From positions 40,663 to 104,662 of the forward strand of contig DXBP01000003.1 in NCBI GenBank assembly GCA_019116445.1: a stretch of 64,000 nt of DNA, given 5' to 3'. The stretch comes from Candidatus Gemmiger excrementigallinarum. Lineage in GTDB: Bacteria > Bacillota > Clostridia > Oscillospirales > Ruminococcaceae. The position numbers and the translations under genes are program-made. Positions 41,153 through 50,399 of this stretch are shown in pieces. Within the stretch, counting starts at the first letter, position 1, and every line of letters begins with the position of its first letter. The notes under the pieces were generated by a model. That model was not told the origin of the DNA and made no database searches. It saw only the letters and a program-made list of their open reading frames with translations.

Positions 41153-44100
41153 TCAGTTTACGCTCCTGCCATTGCGCCCGGGTCACCAGTACAGAGCGCG
41201 GTTTGGCTCCTTCATAGGGACCGATGATTTTTTCCTGCTCCATCTGGTCCATGATACGGGCCGCACGGGCATATCCCAGCTTGCAGCGGCGCTGTAAAAG
41301 ACTCGTGGATGCCTGTCCGGCATCAATAACGCACTCCACTGCCTGCTCAAACATCGGATCAAGTGCGCCATTGCCGTCGCCGTCATCCTCGCCCTTTTTG
41401 TTGCCCTTTTCCGCTACAGCACGACGTTCCATTTCGGCGATCATTTCTTCATCATACTGCGAAGAAGAAGTAGACTTGATAAAACTCAACACGGCACCGA
41501 TTTCCTCATCGGTGACAAAGGTGCCCTGTACACGTACCGGTTTGGCAGCGCCCACCGGCAGGAACAGCATATCACCGTTGCCCAGCAGCTTTTCTGCGCC
41601 GGAGGAATCCAGAATGGTCCGGGAATCGATCTGGCTGGAAACCGCAAAGGCAATACGGCTGGGGATATTGGCTTTGATCAGACCCGTGATAACGTCCACG
41701 CTGGGACGCTGGGTAGCAACGATCAGGTGGATGCCCGCCGCACGCGCCTTCTGCGCAATACGGCAGATATAATCCTCTACCTCTTTGCCTGCCACCATCA
41801 TAAGGTCCGCCAACTCGTCAATGATGATGGCGATATACGGCAGATGTTCCAGTCCTGTCTGGGCCGCCAATTTGTTGTATGCTTTGATCTCGCGCACATT
41901 ATTCTCTGCAAAGAGTTTATAGCGGCGCTCCATCTCTGCCACACTGGCCCCCAGCGCACCGGCAGCCTTCCGCGGTTCCGTAACCACTGGCATAAGCAGA
42001 TGGGGAATTCCGTTATACTCAGCCAGTTCTACGACCTTGGGGTCGATCAGGATGAGTTTTACATCCTCCGGACCGGACCGGAACAGGAAACTGATGATGA
42101 TGGAGTTGACGCACACAGACTTACCGCTGCCGGTAGAGCCTGCAATCAGCAAGTGCGGCATTTTGCACAGGTCCGCCACCTGCGCTGTCCCGGCAATATC
42201 CTTGCCAAGGGCCATCGTCAGCGGACTGCGCATATTGATGTAATTCTGGGACTCAAATACGGTACGGATGTTCACCGTGGAGCGGATCTTATTCGGTACT
42301 TCGATGCCGACCGCCGGTTTTCCGGGGATCGGCGCCTCAATGCGTACCCCTGCTGTAGCAAGGTTCAGAGCTATATCATCTGCCAGGCTCGTGATCCGGC
42401 TGACCTTGATGCCGGCCTGCGGCTGCAGCTCATACCGCGTGACCGAAGGTCCCCGGCAGATATCGAGAATCTTGGTTTTCACGCCGAAACTTTCCAGTGT
42501 ATTCACGAGCGTATCGGCGTTTTTCTTCATCTCACGCGCAGCGCCGGCTTCATCTTCCGGGCGCGTTGCATTAAACAGATTCAAGGACGGATAACAGTAG
42601 GGCTTCGGCGGCTCTTTGGATGCATTGGCCAGCTGCAATGCTGCCGGGTCAGCCTTTGCCGCCGAGGGCGGCGTATGAATCGGAGCCGATGCCGAGTTCC
42701 CCACAGCGGTACTTACCTGCAGCTGAGCGGCTTCCCCGCGCTGGGGTACAATATAAGAACGTTCCGTTTCCGTAGGCTGGGCCGGTACCGGTTGAGTATC
42801 CAGCAATTCCGAGAGCGGACGTCCTGACTGCCATGCAGCGCTGGCTGCCTGGCCCACGTCAAAGCTGCCGTTCAGCGTGGGGATTGCTCCGCCGACGGCC
42901 CTTGCAGAAAGTTCTTCCGGAGAGAATACGACGGTATCCCCCTGCGTCCGTGCCGCGGTTGGTTCCGGTGTTACCGGTACCAACGGTGTATCAAAACCTT
43001 CCGACTGGGGCTGGAGCGGCACCGAGAAGTTCTGCTCTTCTTCCGGCGGAGTATAATCCTGCGCGCCGTAATAGGGATCATGGCCGCTGACCGCACGATT
43101 GATCAAAGAATCCAGTTCATCACCGGTTTCCGGCGTCTGGACCGGTTCTGCAGCCTGCAGCTTCAGTTCAAAATCTTCCTGCGGAGCCGCTGCCGGCTGG
43201 GGTTCCTGCTTGGGAGCATGAAAACGCTGAGAACCCGACAGATGCGATAGCGGGTCCATACCAAAGGTACCGCCCGGCCCGATATTGACCGGCTCCAGCG
43301 GATCGTGTTCCACAGCGTGCTTCAGCGCCTGTGTTTCAGGCCGCGGTCCCAGATCCACATCAAACGAAGCTCTCGATGCGCCCAGCCCGGAGAGATCCGG
43401 CATTACAGGTGCCGTTTTTCCATTGCTTGCCGGCGCGGCAGACATCGGCTGCGGAATCCGCCCGGTATCCGCGATCACATCATACGCGGGATGCTGGCGG
43501 CGCGGTGCATCCGGAAGCGTTCCCGTAAGATTTTCAATGGGTTCTTCCTCCTGCTGGCCACCAAAAAGCTGGGTATCGTAGGCCGACTCTGCGGCCTCCC
43601 GCTCCGCCCGGGCCTGCTGCACCTTGTGATACTGTCCATTGAGGAACTCCACCACATCCACCGGAGTGATAGCAAAAAACACCATCAGCCCCAAGGCAAA
43701 CACCAGAAGCATAACGAAATTGGAAGCAGGCCGCCCAAACAGCGCCAGCAACGAAGCGCCGATCGGTGCGCCGAGGACGCCGCCTTCCCAAAAACCGCTT
43801 TGACCGCGCATAAAAAGCATCTTGATGACTTCCCAAGCGTTGGCCTCACTGACCGACACCTTGGAAAATACCACCGGAACACTGGCGCACAGTGTCCCCA
43901 TCAGAACCACTTTGCCCGCGAACAGGCCAACCCGATAGCCGGATGCCAGCAGATACGCCAGATACAACAGAAAAGGCCCCAAAAGATAGGTCATTATGCC
44001 AAAGATTCCAAAAAGGCCGCCGCGCATTGTTTTCCAGATATTTTGCCCTGGCACAAGCACCATGGCAACGCAAAGCAGACCAAGCCCCGCCAGCAGAACA

Positions 44101-44270
44101 CTGCGGAGCAAGTTGGGCGTTTCGGCCCGCCGCTGCGCGCGGCGGGACATCGTCTTTTTACCGCGGGACGAGGACGAACGGGTTCCCGCATTGCGGGAAC
44201 GGGAGGAAGAACTTCGACTGGTCGAAGATTTTTTTGTAGTACGACTTTTACTGGAACGAGATTGTGCCAT
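41130..44270 (-). CDS. ftsK: DNA translocase FtsK/SpoIIIE
   Basis: Pumps DNA through the closing septum during division or sporulation. The 1046-residue protein has a Ser/Arg-rich basic N terminus, then about four membrane helices (to residue ~190). A long Pro/Gln/Glu-rich linker spans ~200-560, followed by the ATPase motor with Walker A GSTGSGKSV near residue 710 and the LILIDPKVVELAEYNGIPHL stretch. The C-terminal gamma winged helix (LLQRRCKLGYARAARIMDQM) reads KOPS/SRS-type sites. ATG 44270 (MAQSRSSKSR) with AGGGG upstream is the start. Confidence 0.95.
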   Translation of the reverse strand: MAQSRSSKSRTTKKSSTSRSSSSRSRNAGTRSSSSRGKKTMSRRAQRRAETPNLLRSVLLAGLGLLCVAMVLVPGQNIWKTMRGGLFGIFGIMTYLLGPFLLYLAYLLASGYRVGLFAGKVVLMGTLCASVPVVFSKVSVSEANAWEVIKMLFMRGQSGFWEGGVLGAPIGASLLALFGRPASNFVMLLVFALGLMVFFAITPVDVVEFLNGQYHKVQQARAEREAAESAYDTQLFGGQQEEEPIENLTGTLPDAPRRQHPAYDVIADTGRIPQPMSAAPASNGKTAPVMPDLSGLGASRASFDVDLGPRPETQALKHAVEHDPLEPVNIGPGGTFGMDPLSHLSGSQRFHAPKQEPQPAAAPQEDFELKLQAAEPVQTPETGDELDSLINRAVSGHDPYYGAQDYTPPEEEQNFSVPLQPQSEGFDTPLVPVTPEPTAARTQGDTVVFSPEELSARAVGGAIPTLNGSFDVGQAASAAWQSGRPLSELLDTQPVPAQPTETERSYIVPQRGEAAQLQVSTAVGNSASAPIHTPPSAAKADPAALQLANASKEPPKPYCYPSLNLFNATRPEDEAGAAREMKKNADTLVNTLESFGVKTKILDICRGPSVTRYELQPQAGIKVSRITSLADDIALNLATAGVRIEAPIPGKPAVGIEVPNKIRSTVNIRTVFESQNYINMRSPLTMALGKDIAGTAQVADLCKMPHLLIAGSTGSGKSVCVNSIIISFLFRSGPEDVKLILIDPKVVELAEYNGIPHLLMPVVTEPRKAAGALGASVAEMERRYKLFAENNVREIKAYNKLAAQTGLEHLPYIAIIIDELADLMMVAGKEVEDYICRIAQKARAAGIHLIVATQRPSVDVITGLIKANIPSRIAFAVSSQIDSRTILDSSGAEKLLGNGDMLFLPVGAAKPVRVQGTFVTDEEIGAVLSFIKSTSSSQYDEEMIAEMERRAVAEKGNKKGEDDGDGNGALDPMFEQAVECVIDAGQASTSLLQRRCKLGYARAARIMDQMEQEKIIGPYEGAKPRSVLVTRAQWQERKLNGQYEEA

Positions 44271-44344
44271 GCTGAATAGTACCCCTCTGTTTACATTCTC
44301 TATAGAACAAGTCGGCCCTTGGGCCAAACGAATACTCAGTTTTT

Positions 44345-44373
44345 ATTTTATCACGAATGCAGAGGGTTGTAAA
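44345..44373 (-). promoter_or_regulatory. ftsK promoter
   Basis: On the minus strand, TTTACA (44368-44373), a 17-base spacer and TAAAAT (44345-44350). It lies between the tepA stop and the ftsK start. Confidence 0.6.
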
Positions 44374-44417
44374 TGAAAAATGCGGTTTGGATTTTCCACC
44401 TGCGTTGGCTATTTTGC

Positions 44418-45137
44418 TTATTTTTTCCCCTCAATTTCACGGTAAAGATAGCGCAGTGCGTCCGATAAACCGCCCAGTTCATCAATAAGTCCTTCCTCCA
44501 CGGCCTGGCGTCCGTCCAAAACGGTTCCCATATCCATAACCAGTTCCCCGGTATTGTGCATCAGCGCGGTGAACCGTCGCGCCGTAATTCCGGAATGGCC
44601 GGCCACAAACCCTACAATTCTCTCCTGCATCTGCTCAAAATAACGCAACGTCTGCGGAACCCCCAGTACCATCCCGGAGTGTCGCACCGGATGCACCGTC
44701 ATGGTGGCCGTGGGGACGATAAAGCTGCGCCGGGCTGAAACGGCCAGCGGAATCCCGATGGAATGTCCGCCCCCCAAAACCAGGGTCGCGCTGGGTTTGC
44801 TGACACCGGCGATCAGTTCCGCAAGTGCCAATCCCGCTTCTACATCTCCTCCGACTGTATTGAGGATGACCAACAGTCCCTCAATCTCGGGATCTTCCTC
44901 AATGTCCACCAATTGCGGAATTACGTGCTCGTACTTGGTGGTTTTTTGATTGTCCGGTGCGAGGGAATGTCCTTCAATGGTTCCGATTACCGTCAGACAA
45001 TGGATGGCATGACGCCCTTTTGTAGCAGGAATAATACCATCTTCCGTAATCAGGTCGTGCTCCAGGCGCTTGAGCGCAGCGCTCTCGGTAGGGTTCAGAT
45101 CAACCTTTTCTCTGTTCTTTTTTGCAGTGGGTTGCAT
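44418..45137 (-). CDS. tepA: ClpP-like protease TepA
   Basis: A 239-residue ClpP-fold serine protease of the translocation-enhancing TepA/YlfI family. Visible motifs are LLVILNTVGGDVEAGLALAE, the nucleophile region VLGGGHSIGIPLAVSA, and TVHPVRHSG with the His. It neighbours ftsK/spoIIIE as in many sporulating Firmicutes. ATG 45137 has an AGGAG site 11 bases upstream. It is expected to be cytoplasmic and membrane-associated. Confidence 0.9.
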   Translation of the reverse strand: MQPTAKKNREKVDLNPTESAALKRLEHDLITEDGIIPATKGRHAIHCLTVIGTIEGHSLAPDNQKTTKYEHVIPQLVDIEEDPEIEGLLVILNTVGGDVEAGLALAELIAGVSKPSATLVLGGGHSIGIPLAVSARRSFIVPTATMTVHPVRHSGMVLGVPQTLRYFEQMQERIVGFVAGHSGITARRFTALMHNTGELVMDMGTVLDGRQAVEEGLIDELGGLSDALRYLYREIEGKK

Positions 45138-45309
45138 AATGCAGCAGCTCCTTCCCTGTTGACGCGTTTTCCGCAAGTATGCCCTGTGCCAGCCTTTCTA
45201 TACGTTCACCCCTGCAAAAATCCTGCGCTTTTGAGATTGCAGCCTCTATATAGGCCGGAATCGCAATAAAATTGTCTTGTCTTTGCTGCAAGGCGGGATT
45301 ATGAAACAC
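45100..45309 (-). CDS. Possible small protein upstream of tepA, unknown
   Basis: An open frame of 69 residues from a GTG start, overlapping tepA by 38 bases in another frame. It reads as a plausible soluble protein (PAYIEAAISKAQDFCRGE and ILAENASTGKELLHYATHC) but has no clear ribosome site and no family I recognise. It may be the first gene of the tepA unit or a chance frame. Confidence 0.3.
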   Translation of the reverse strand: MFHNPALQQRQDNFIAIPAYIEAAISKAQDFCRGERIERLAQGILAENASTGKELLHYATHCKKEQRKG

Positions 45310-45334
45310 TTTTGTAAAAAACTTAGATAAAAAA

Positions 45335-45363
45335 TTGACAATTTCACAGAGAGTATTTATAAT
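45335..45363 (+). promoter_or_regulatory. rex-tdk promoter, exact consensus
   Basis: TTGACA (45335-45340), 17-base spacer, TATAAT (45358-45363), with an A/T-rich flank. I did not find a convincing Rex operator next to it. Confidence 0.85.
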
Positions 45364-45434
45364 AAATTATAAAATTGTGTATTGGGAATTTCGCCGCGCA
45401 GAAATTCTGCCGGCCTATTGCGAGGTAATGCTTC

Positions 45435-46073
45435 ATGGCAGTTCAAAACAAAGTGTCCCTGCCGGTCATCAAGCGGTTGCCGAAATACTACCGCTATCTC
45501 ACCAATCTGTCCGCTGACGGCAAGGAAAAAATCTCATCCAGCGAACTCGCCCACATGATGGGCACCACCGCCAGCCAGGTTCGGCAGGACTTCAATTGTT
45601 TCGGTGGATTCGGTCAGCAGGGCATCGGCTATAAAGTAGACGTTCTGCGCGCCGAAATCGGAAAACTTCTTTTTGGCGATGGTGAGCGCTTGCCCACCAT
45701 CCTGATCGGTGCCGGTCATCTGGGGTCTGCCGTTTCCAGTTTTATCAGCCGCGATACCAACGGGTATCGCCTGATCGGCGTGTTCGACATCAACCCTGAT
45801 CTGTTTGACAAGGAGATGTGCGGCGTCCCCATTTTGCCTTTACAGGATCTGGCGTCCTTTTGTGCGCAGCATCACCCCGCCGTGGCGGTTCTGTGTGTTC
45901 CCCGCCAAAGCGCGATTGATCTGGCCGGCGATTTGGTTTCCTATGGAATTCAGGGGGTCTGGAATTTCAGCCATTACGACCTGTCGGTGGAGTACCCGGA
46001 ACTGACCGTGGAAAATGTCCACCTTGGCGACAGCCTGATGAGTCTTGGCTACCGGCTTCGCAACAAAGATTAA
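45435..46073 (+). CDS. rex: Redox-sensing transcriptional repressor Rex
   Basis: A 212-residue NADH/NAD+-sensing repressor of fermentation genes. The N-terminal winged helix has VIKRLPKYYRYL and TASQVRQDFNCFGGFGQQG. The Rossmann domain carries ILIGAGHLGSAV, and VFDINPDLF supplies the NAD ribose-binding Asp. ATG 45435 has a GAGGT site. It probably controls fermentation genes; pta and the lactate genes in this window are candidates, but no operators were confirmed. Confidence 0.96.
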   Translation: MAVQNKVSLPVIKRLPKYYRYLTNLSADGKEKISSSELAHMMGTTASQVRQDFNCFGGFGQQGIGYKVDVLRAEIGKLLFGDGERLPTILIGAGHLGSAVSSFISRDTNGYRLIGVFDINPDLFDKEMCGVPILPLQDLASFCAQHHPAVAVLCVPRQSAIDLAGDLVSYGIQGVWNFSHYDLSVEYPELTVENVHLGDSLMSLGYRLRNKD

Positions 46074-46088
46074 CGGAGGATATGCCCC

Positions 46089-46706
46089 ATGGCAAAGCTG
46101 TACTTCCGCTACGGTGCAATGAACAGCGGCAAAACCACCGCCCTGATGCAGGTAGCCTACAACTACAAAGAACGCGGTATGCGAGTTCTGATCCTGAAAC
46201 CTGCCATAGATACCAAGGGGCAGGATTCTATCGTTTCCCGCCTAGGGATCAGTTGTAAAGTAAATGTGCTTGTCACGCCAGAGATGGACGTTGTGAAGCT
46301 GGTGGAGGCCGATACGGCCGCCCACGGCGCCCCTGCCTGTGTTCTGTGCGACGAAAGTCAGTTCTTCACGCCTGCCCAGGCAGAACAGCTGTTTCGGGTA
46401 ACCGTAGATCTTGGTATTCCGGTGATTTGCTACGGCTTGCGGGCGGATTTTATGATGCGCGGCTTTCCCGGCTCTACCCGCCTGCTGGAATTGGCCCACA
46501 CCATCGAGGAACTCAAAACCATCTGTGCTTGCGGCCGCAAAGCCATCTGCAACGGACGGAAAGTCAACGGAGAATTTGTATTTGAAGGGGCGCAAGTTGC
46601 TATTGACACGGTAGACAACGTGGAATACCAAAGCCTTTGCCCGCAGTGCTGGTTCCGGGAATACCGGGCATTCTTAAAGCGACACGGAAAATCGGAAACG
46701 CTATAA
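46089..46706 (+). CDS. tdk: Thymidine kinase
   Basis: Phosphorylates thymidine for salvage. The 205-residue type II enzyme has P-loop GAMNSGKTT, CDESQFF (catalytic Glu), GLRADFMMRGFPGS, and a structural zinc site with ICACGRKAIC and LCPQCWF. It follows rex by 15 bases with a GGAGGA site, so it shares the rex promoter. Confidence 0.95.
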   Translation: MAKLYFRYGAMNSGKTTALMQVAYNYKERGMRVLILKPAIDTKGQDSIVSRLGISCKVNVLVTPEMDVVKLVEADTAAHGAPACVLCDESQFFTPAQAEQLFRVTVDLGIPVICYGLRADFMMRGFPGSTRLLELAHTIEELKTICACGRKAICNGRKVNGEFVFEGAQVAIDTVDNVEYQSLCPQCWFREYRAFLKRHGKSETL

Positions 46707-46750
46707 AAAAATCGCCTTCGGCTTAAGCAAAGAGCCGAAGGCGATTTTTA
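46706..46750. terminator. Bidirectional terminator between tdk and the AraC gene
   Basis: AAAAATCGCCTTCGGCTT pairs with AGCCGAAGGCGATTTTT; the ends give T runs on both strands. Confidence 0.9.
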
Positions 46751-47611
46751 TTTGTTGACGCGTTTATAATACTGGCGGTATTGCTGCGGCGAAAGACCGG
46801 TCGCATCTTTGAAAACCCGACGGAAATGCGCCGTTGTCATAAATCCGGTTTTTCCTGCCACCTCGGTAATACTCTCGCCTGATTTTTCAATCAGGTTCTG
46901 TGCCGCTTTGATACGCACACCGTTGATATACTCAATCAGGGTCAGGTTCGTAGACTTTTTAAACAGCCGGCTCAGATAATACGGACTGATATAAAACTGT
47001 TTGGCGATTCCGGTCAGGGTCAGCTTTTCTGCATAATGCTGCGCAATATATGCCTGTATCTGGTCCACAATATGATTGGAAACGCGGCCCTTCTCTCCCC
47101 CCTGCTCCTGTTGCTGTCGGCACAGTTCCTTGAGTTCCAGAAGCAGTGTTCCCAACAGCATTGTGCGCATGGCTTCGCTTTCCTTGGATGTATCCCCTTC
47201 CAGCGATAACATCCGCTGCAGCATATTCTGGATATGATTTTGCTGTTTTACGGAAATTGTGGAAAGCAGATGGTTGTGTTCCTCTGTCAGGAAAGAAAAG
47301 AAGTCCACTTCCGGGAAAGCAGACGCCACTTTTTCCAGGTATTCCCTGCTGAAATTCAACACAATACGACTGGATGGAGAATCCCCCAGCGAGGCCGTCT
47401 TATGAATTTGGTTTTCCCCGATGAGTACCACGCTGCCCGCATTCACAATGTAAGCGGAATCTTCAATGAAATACCGGCGTGTTCCGGCGATTTCATAATA
47501 TATTTCAAACTTGTGATGGATATGGAAACTGGGCATATCGAACCCGTTGTTTCGGTCCAGGCGTTCAATAAAAAAATCTGTCTGCGGACAATAGGTATAC
47601 TCCGAAACCAT
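46748..47611 (-). CDS. AraC-family transcriptional regulator with cupin-like sensor
   Basis: A 287-residue protein. The N-terminal sensor resembles an AraC-type cupin (MPSFHIHHKFEIYYEIAGTR, with GENQIHKT). The C-terminal pair of helix-turn-helix motifs is TLTGIAKQFYISPYYLSRLF and ITEVAGKTGFMTTAHFRRVF, ending FKDATGLSPQQYRQYY. It may sense a sugar, but no transport or hydrolase genes adjoin it, so its target is not known. Two ATG codons lie together; ATG 47611 has the better spacing from AGGAG. Confidence 0.88.
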   Translation of the reverse strand: MVSEYTYCPQTDFFIERLDRNNGFDMPSFHIHHKFEIYYEIAGTRRYFIEDSAYIVNAGSVVLIGENQIHKTASLGDSPSSRIVLNFSREYLEKVASAFPEVDFFSFLTEEHNHLLSTISVKQQNHIQNMLQRMLSLEGDTSKESEAMRTMLLGTLLLELKELCRQQQEQGGEKGRVSNHIVDQIQAYIAQHYAEKLTLTGIAKQFYISPYYLSRLFKKSTNLTLIEYINGVRIKAAQNLIEKSGESITEVAGKTGFMTTAHFRRVFKDATGLSPQQYRQYYKRVNK

Positions 47612-47673
47612 CATGAACTCCTTTGGCTGAATTGGCTCCCGCTGTAAAAAGCAGCATTTTTGTCCTTATTATT

Positions 47674-47702
47674 AGAATAGCACATTTTTTGCTTCGCGGC
47701 AA
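47674..47702 (-). promoter_or_regulatory. Promoter of the AraC gene
   Basis: On the minus strand, TTGCCG (47697-47702), a 17-base spacer and TATTCT (47674-47679). Confidence 0.5.
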
Positions 47703-47732
47703 ACAATTTTTAATCAAAAAGCCTTTGTTTCG

Positions 47733-47768
47733 CAAAAAGGAGCCGGGGATTTCACTTCCCGGCTCCTT
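47733..47768 (-). terminator. Terminator of htpG
   Basis: AAGGAGCCGGG and CCCGGCTCCTT form an 11-bp perfect stem; the minus-strand end continues TTTTT. Confidence 0.85.
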
Positions 47769-47783
47769 ATTAACTGATCCGCA

Positions 47784-49685
47784 TTATTTCATCAGGCTGC
47801 AGACAAGCTGTGCATAAGCCACCGGATCTTCGATGGGCAGACCGGCAATCAGCAATGCCTGATCGTACAGCAGTTCTGCATACTTTCCGACCTTTTCGGT
47901 ATCGCCCGCTTCGTGAGCGGCCTTCAAGGCAGCAAAGACCTCATGGGCCGGATTGAGTTCCAGCACCTTGGTGCTTTCCATGCCTTCACCATTCGGCATC
48001 TTGCGCAGAACTTTTTCCATCTCCATAGAGATGCCGCCTTCGCTGGACAGTGTCACCGGATGCTCCTGCAGTGTGGGATTGACCTTCACATCCTTGATTT
48101 TACCGTCCAGTGCTTTCTTGATTTCCTCGAAGAGATCCTTGTTTTCAGTAGCGGTCTCCTCGGCGGCTTTCTTTTCTTCCTCGGTTTCCAGACCCAGGTC
48201 ACCGGAGTTGATGTTCTTGAACTCTTTCTCCTTGTAATCCCGCATCATCTGCAGGCAGAATTCATCCACATCCTCGGTGCACAGCAACAGGTCATATCCC
48301 TTGCTCAGAACCAGCTGGGCGTTGGGCAGCTTGCCCAGACGGTCGGTGTCATCACCGGCTGCGTAATAGATGCACTTCTGGTCTTCCGGCATCTTCTCGA
48401 TATATTCATCCAGGGTAACCAACTTCTGTTCCTTGGCAGAGTAGAACAGCAGCAGATCGGCCAGCAGATCCTTGTGTATGCCGTAGTCACCGTAGATTCC
48501 GAACTTGATCTGGCGGCCGAATGCCTTCCAGAACGTTTCGTATTTATCACGATCATTCACAAGCATGGCGTGCAGCTCATTCTTGATCTTCTTCTCCAGG
48601 CTGTTGCGCATCAGCTTCAACTGGCTGTCTTTCTGCAGCGTTTCACGGCTGATATTCAGGCTCAGATCTTCGCTGTCTACCACGCCCTTGACAAAGCTGA
48701 AGTAGTCCGGCAGCAGGTCAGCGCACTTCTCCATGATCATAACGCCGGAAGCGTACAGTGCCAGGCCCTTCTCGTACTCCTTGGTGTAGTAGTCATAGGG
48801 AGTGCGGCCGGGAATGAACAGCAACGCCGTATAGGTAGCCGTGCCCTCGGTACGGCTGGTAATGACCCGCAGCGGGTCAGAGTAATCCATGAACTTGTTT
48901 TTATAGAACTCGTTATAGTCCTCGTCCTTTACCTCACTCTTGGGACGCTTCCAGATGGGAACCATGCTGTTGAGCGTTTCCAGCTCGGTGTAGGTTTCAT
49001 ATTCCGGCTTGTAATCCTCGCCGGCATCCTCCGGCTTGGGTTTCTGACGGGACTTCTCGCGATACATCGTGATGGGGAACCGGATATAATCGCTGTATTT
49101 CTTTACCAGGCCCGCCAGCGTGTATTCGTCAAGATATTCGCTGTACTTTTCGTTGTCGGTATCCTCTTTGAGGACCAGAATGATCTCGGTGCCGACATCT
49201 TCCTTTTCAGCCTCCGCCAGCGTATATCCTTCTACACCCTGAGATTCCCACTTCCAGGCAGTGTCCTCCCCTTGAGCACGGGAGATAACCGTAACTTTGC
49301 TGGCTACCATAAAAGCGGAATAGAAACCGACGCCAAACTGGCCGATGATGTCAATGTTATCGCTCTGGTTTTCAGTCTTGAAGTCCAGGGAGCCGGACTT
49401 GGCAATGGTGCCCAGGTTCTTTTCCAGTTCTTCCTTGGTCATGCCGATGCCGTTATCGCTGATGGTCAGGGTTCGGCTGTCCTTATCCGGCTGAATGTGG
49501 ATTTTCAGGTCTTCCTTGGTAATGCCGATAGACGTATCGGTCAGGCTCTTGAAATACCGCTTATCACAGGCGTCCGACGCATTGGAAATCAGCTCACGCA
49601 GAAAAATCTCACGGTTGGTATAGATAGAATTAATCATCAGGTCGAGCAGTTTTTTACTTTCGGCCTTGAACTGACGCATTGCCAT
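47784..49685 (-). CDS. htpG: Chaperone HtpG (bacterial Hsp90)
   Basis: The 633-residue ATP-dependent chaperone has the N-terminal GHKL ATPase motifs LISNASDACDK, ISDNGIGMTKEEL and GQFGVGFYSAFMV. The middle domain has IWKRPKSEV and SLNISRETLQKD (catalytic Arg), and there is a C-terminal dimerisation region. ATG 49685 has an AGGT site. It has its own promoter and a CIRCE-like operator (49722-49748). Confidence 0.96.
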   Translation of the reverse strand: MAMRQFKAESKKLLDLMINSIYTNREIFLRELISNASDACDKRYFKSLTDTSIGITKEDLKIHIQPDKDSRTLTISDNGIGMTKEELEKNLGTIAKSGSLDFKTENQSDNIDIIGQFGVGFYSAFMVASKVTVISRAQGEDTAWKWESQGVEGYTLAEAEKEDVGTEIILVLKEDTDNEKYSEYLDEYTLAGLVKKYSDYIRFPITMYREKSRQKPKPEDAGEDYKPEYETYTELETLNSMVPIWKRPKSEVKDEDYNEFYKNKFMDYSDPLRVITSRTEGTATYTALLFIPGRTPYDYYTKEYEKGLALYASGVMIMEKCADLLPDYFSFVKGVVDSEDLSLNISRETLQKDSQLKLMRNSLEKKIKNELHAMLVNDRDKYETFWKAFGRQIKFGIYGDYGIHKDLLADLLLFYSAKEQKLVTLDEYIEKMPEDQKCIYYAAGDDTDRLGKLPNAQLVLSKGYDLLLCTEDVDEFCLQMMRDYKEKEFKNINSGDLGLETEEEKKAAEETATENKDLFEEIKKALDGKIKDVKVNPTLQEHPVTLSSEGGISMEMEKVLRKMPNGEGMESTKVLELNPAHEVFAALKAAHEAGDTEKVGKYAELLYDQALLIAGLPIEDPVAYAQLVCSLMK

Positions 49686-49721
49686 ACAAAATGACCTCGC
49701 TTTTTCATGATTTAGAGCAAA

Positions 49722-49748
49722 TTAGCACTCTTTGTTTTTAACTGCTAA
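49722..49748 (-). promoter_or_regulatory. CIRCE-like HrcA operator upstream of htpG
   Basis: On the minus strand, TTAGCAGTT, exactly 9 bases, then GAGTGCTAA. The CIRCE consensus is TTAGCACTC-N9-GAGTGCTAA, so the right arm is perfect and the left arm matches at 6 of 9 bases. A further perfect GAGTGCTAA half-site lies at 49756-49764. It sits downstream of the -10 box, a usual place for repression by HrcA. Confidence 0.75.
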
Positions 49749-49752
49749 CGGT

Positions 49753-49781
49753 AGTTTAGCACTCTTTTTCTCAAAGTGCAA
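49753..49781 (-). promoter_or_regulatory. htpG promoter
   Basis: On the minus strand, TTGCAC (49776-49781), a 17-base spacer and TAAACT (49753-49758). The -10 box overlaps the extra GAGTGCTAA half-site. Confidence 0.6.
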
Positions 49782-49906
49782 GCCCTCCGCTCGCTTTTAA
49801 CAAAAATTTTAAAAACCTGCCCCTTAAAAGCACTTTCCTCTTTTCAAATGTTGCAAATTGGGGTATTCTGTACATGGAATTCAATATAAAGGATCGTGAT
49901 ATACCC

Positions 49907-50365
49907 ATGTCCCAATACGGCGACAAAGCTTATGAAGCATTTTTTAAGGGCTATAATTGCAGCCAGTGCGTGGCGCTGGCATTTGCATCCGAAATGGGGC
50001 TTACTGAGGAACAGGCTTTGAAGATGGCTTCCGGATTTGGCGGGGGCTTCGGGCGTATGCGTGAAGTATGCGGTGCCTTTTCCGGCATCACACTTGTTCT
50101 GGGCGCACTGTACGGCAATACCGACCCTGCCCAAAAAACGCAGACTTACACAGAGATACAAGCCCTGGCAGAGCAGTACAAACAACGCAATGGCGGCGGA
50201 AGCATCGTCTGCCGTGAACTGCTGGGACTGACGAAGGCCGAAGGAAGCCCCGTAGCCAGTGCCCGCACGGCAGAATATTACAAGAAACGCCCCTGCCCCG
50301 AGTTGGTACGTCTGGCGGCTGATTTGATGGCCGAATATATCCAACAGCATCCGCTGAATCACTGA
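49907..50365 (+). CDS. C_GCAxxG_C_C family protein
   Basis: About 152 residues. It contains GYNCSQCVALAFASEMG, ASGFGGGFGRMREVCGAFSG (the C-G-A-x-x-G motif) and later IVCRELLG and KRPCPELV, the cysteine spacing of this family. The conserved cysteines suggest metal or Fe-S binding; the function is unknown. ATG 49907 (MSQYGDKAYEAFF) is preferred because a possible promoter (TTTCAA at 49842, TATTCT at 49864) would start transcription near the alternative ATG 49874. The AAAGGA site also lies upstream of 49907. It leads a run of plus-strand genes. Confidence 0.82.
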   Translation: MSQYGDKAYEAFFKGYNCSQCVALAFASEMGLTEEQALKMASGFGGGFGRMREVCGAFSGITLVLGALYGNTDPAQKTQTYTEIQALAEQYKQRNGGGSIVCRELLGLTKAEGSPVASARTAEYYKKRPCPELVRLAADLMAEYIQQHPLNH

Positions 50366-50399
50366 TTCATTTCTGTTTGCCCGAAAGGAAGGTTCTTGT

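Noticed and set aside
45341..45434. Rex operator for autoregulation (TTGTGA-N6-TCACAA type).
   Set aside because: TTTCACA and ATTGTG occur but at the wrong spacing for one site.
47913..49694. A 593-codon open frame on the plus strand opposite htpG.
   Set aside because: htpG is certain on the other strand; the frame would cover the htpG start and has no supporting signals.
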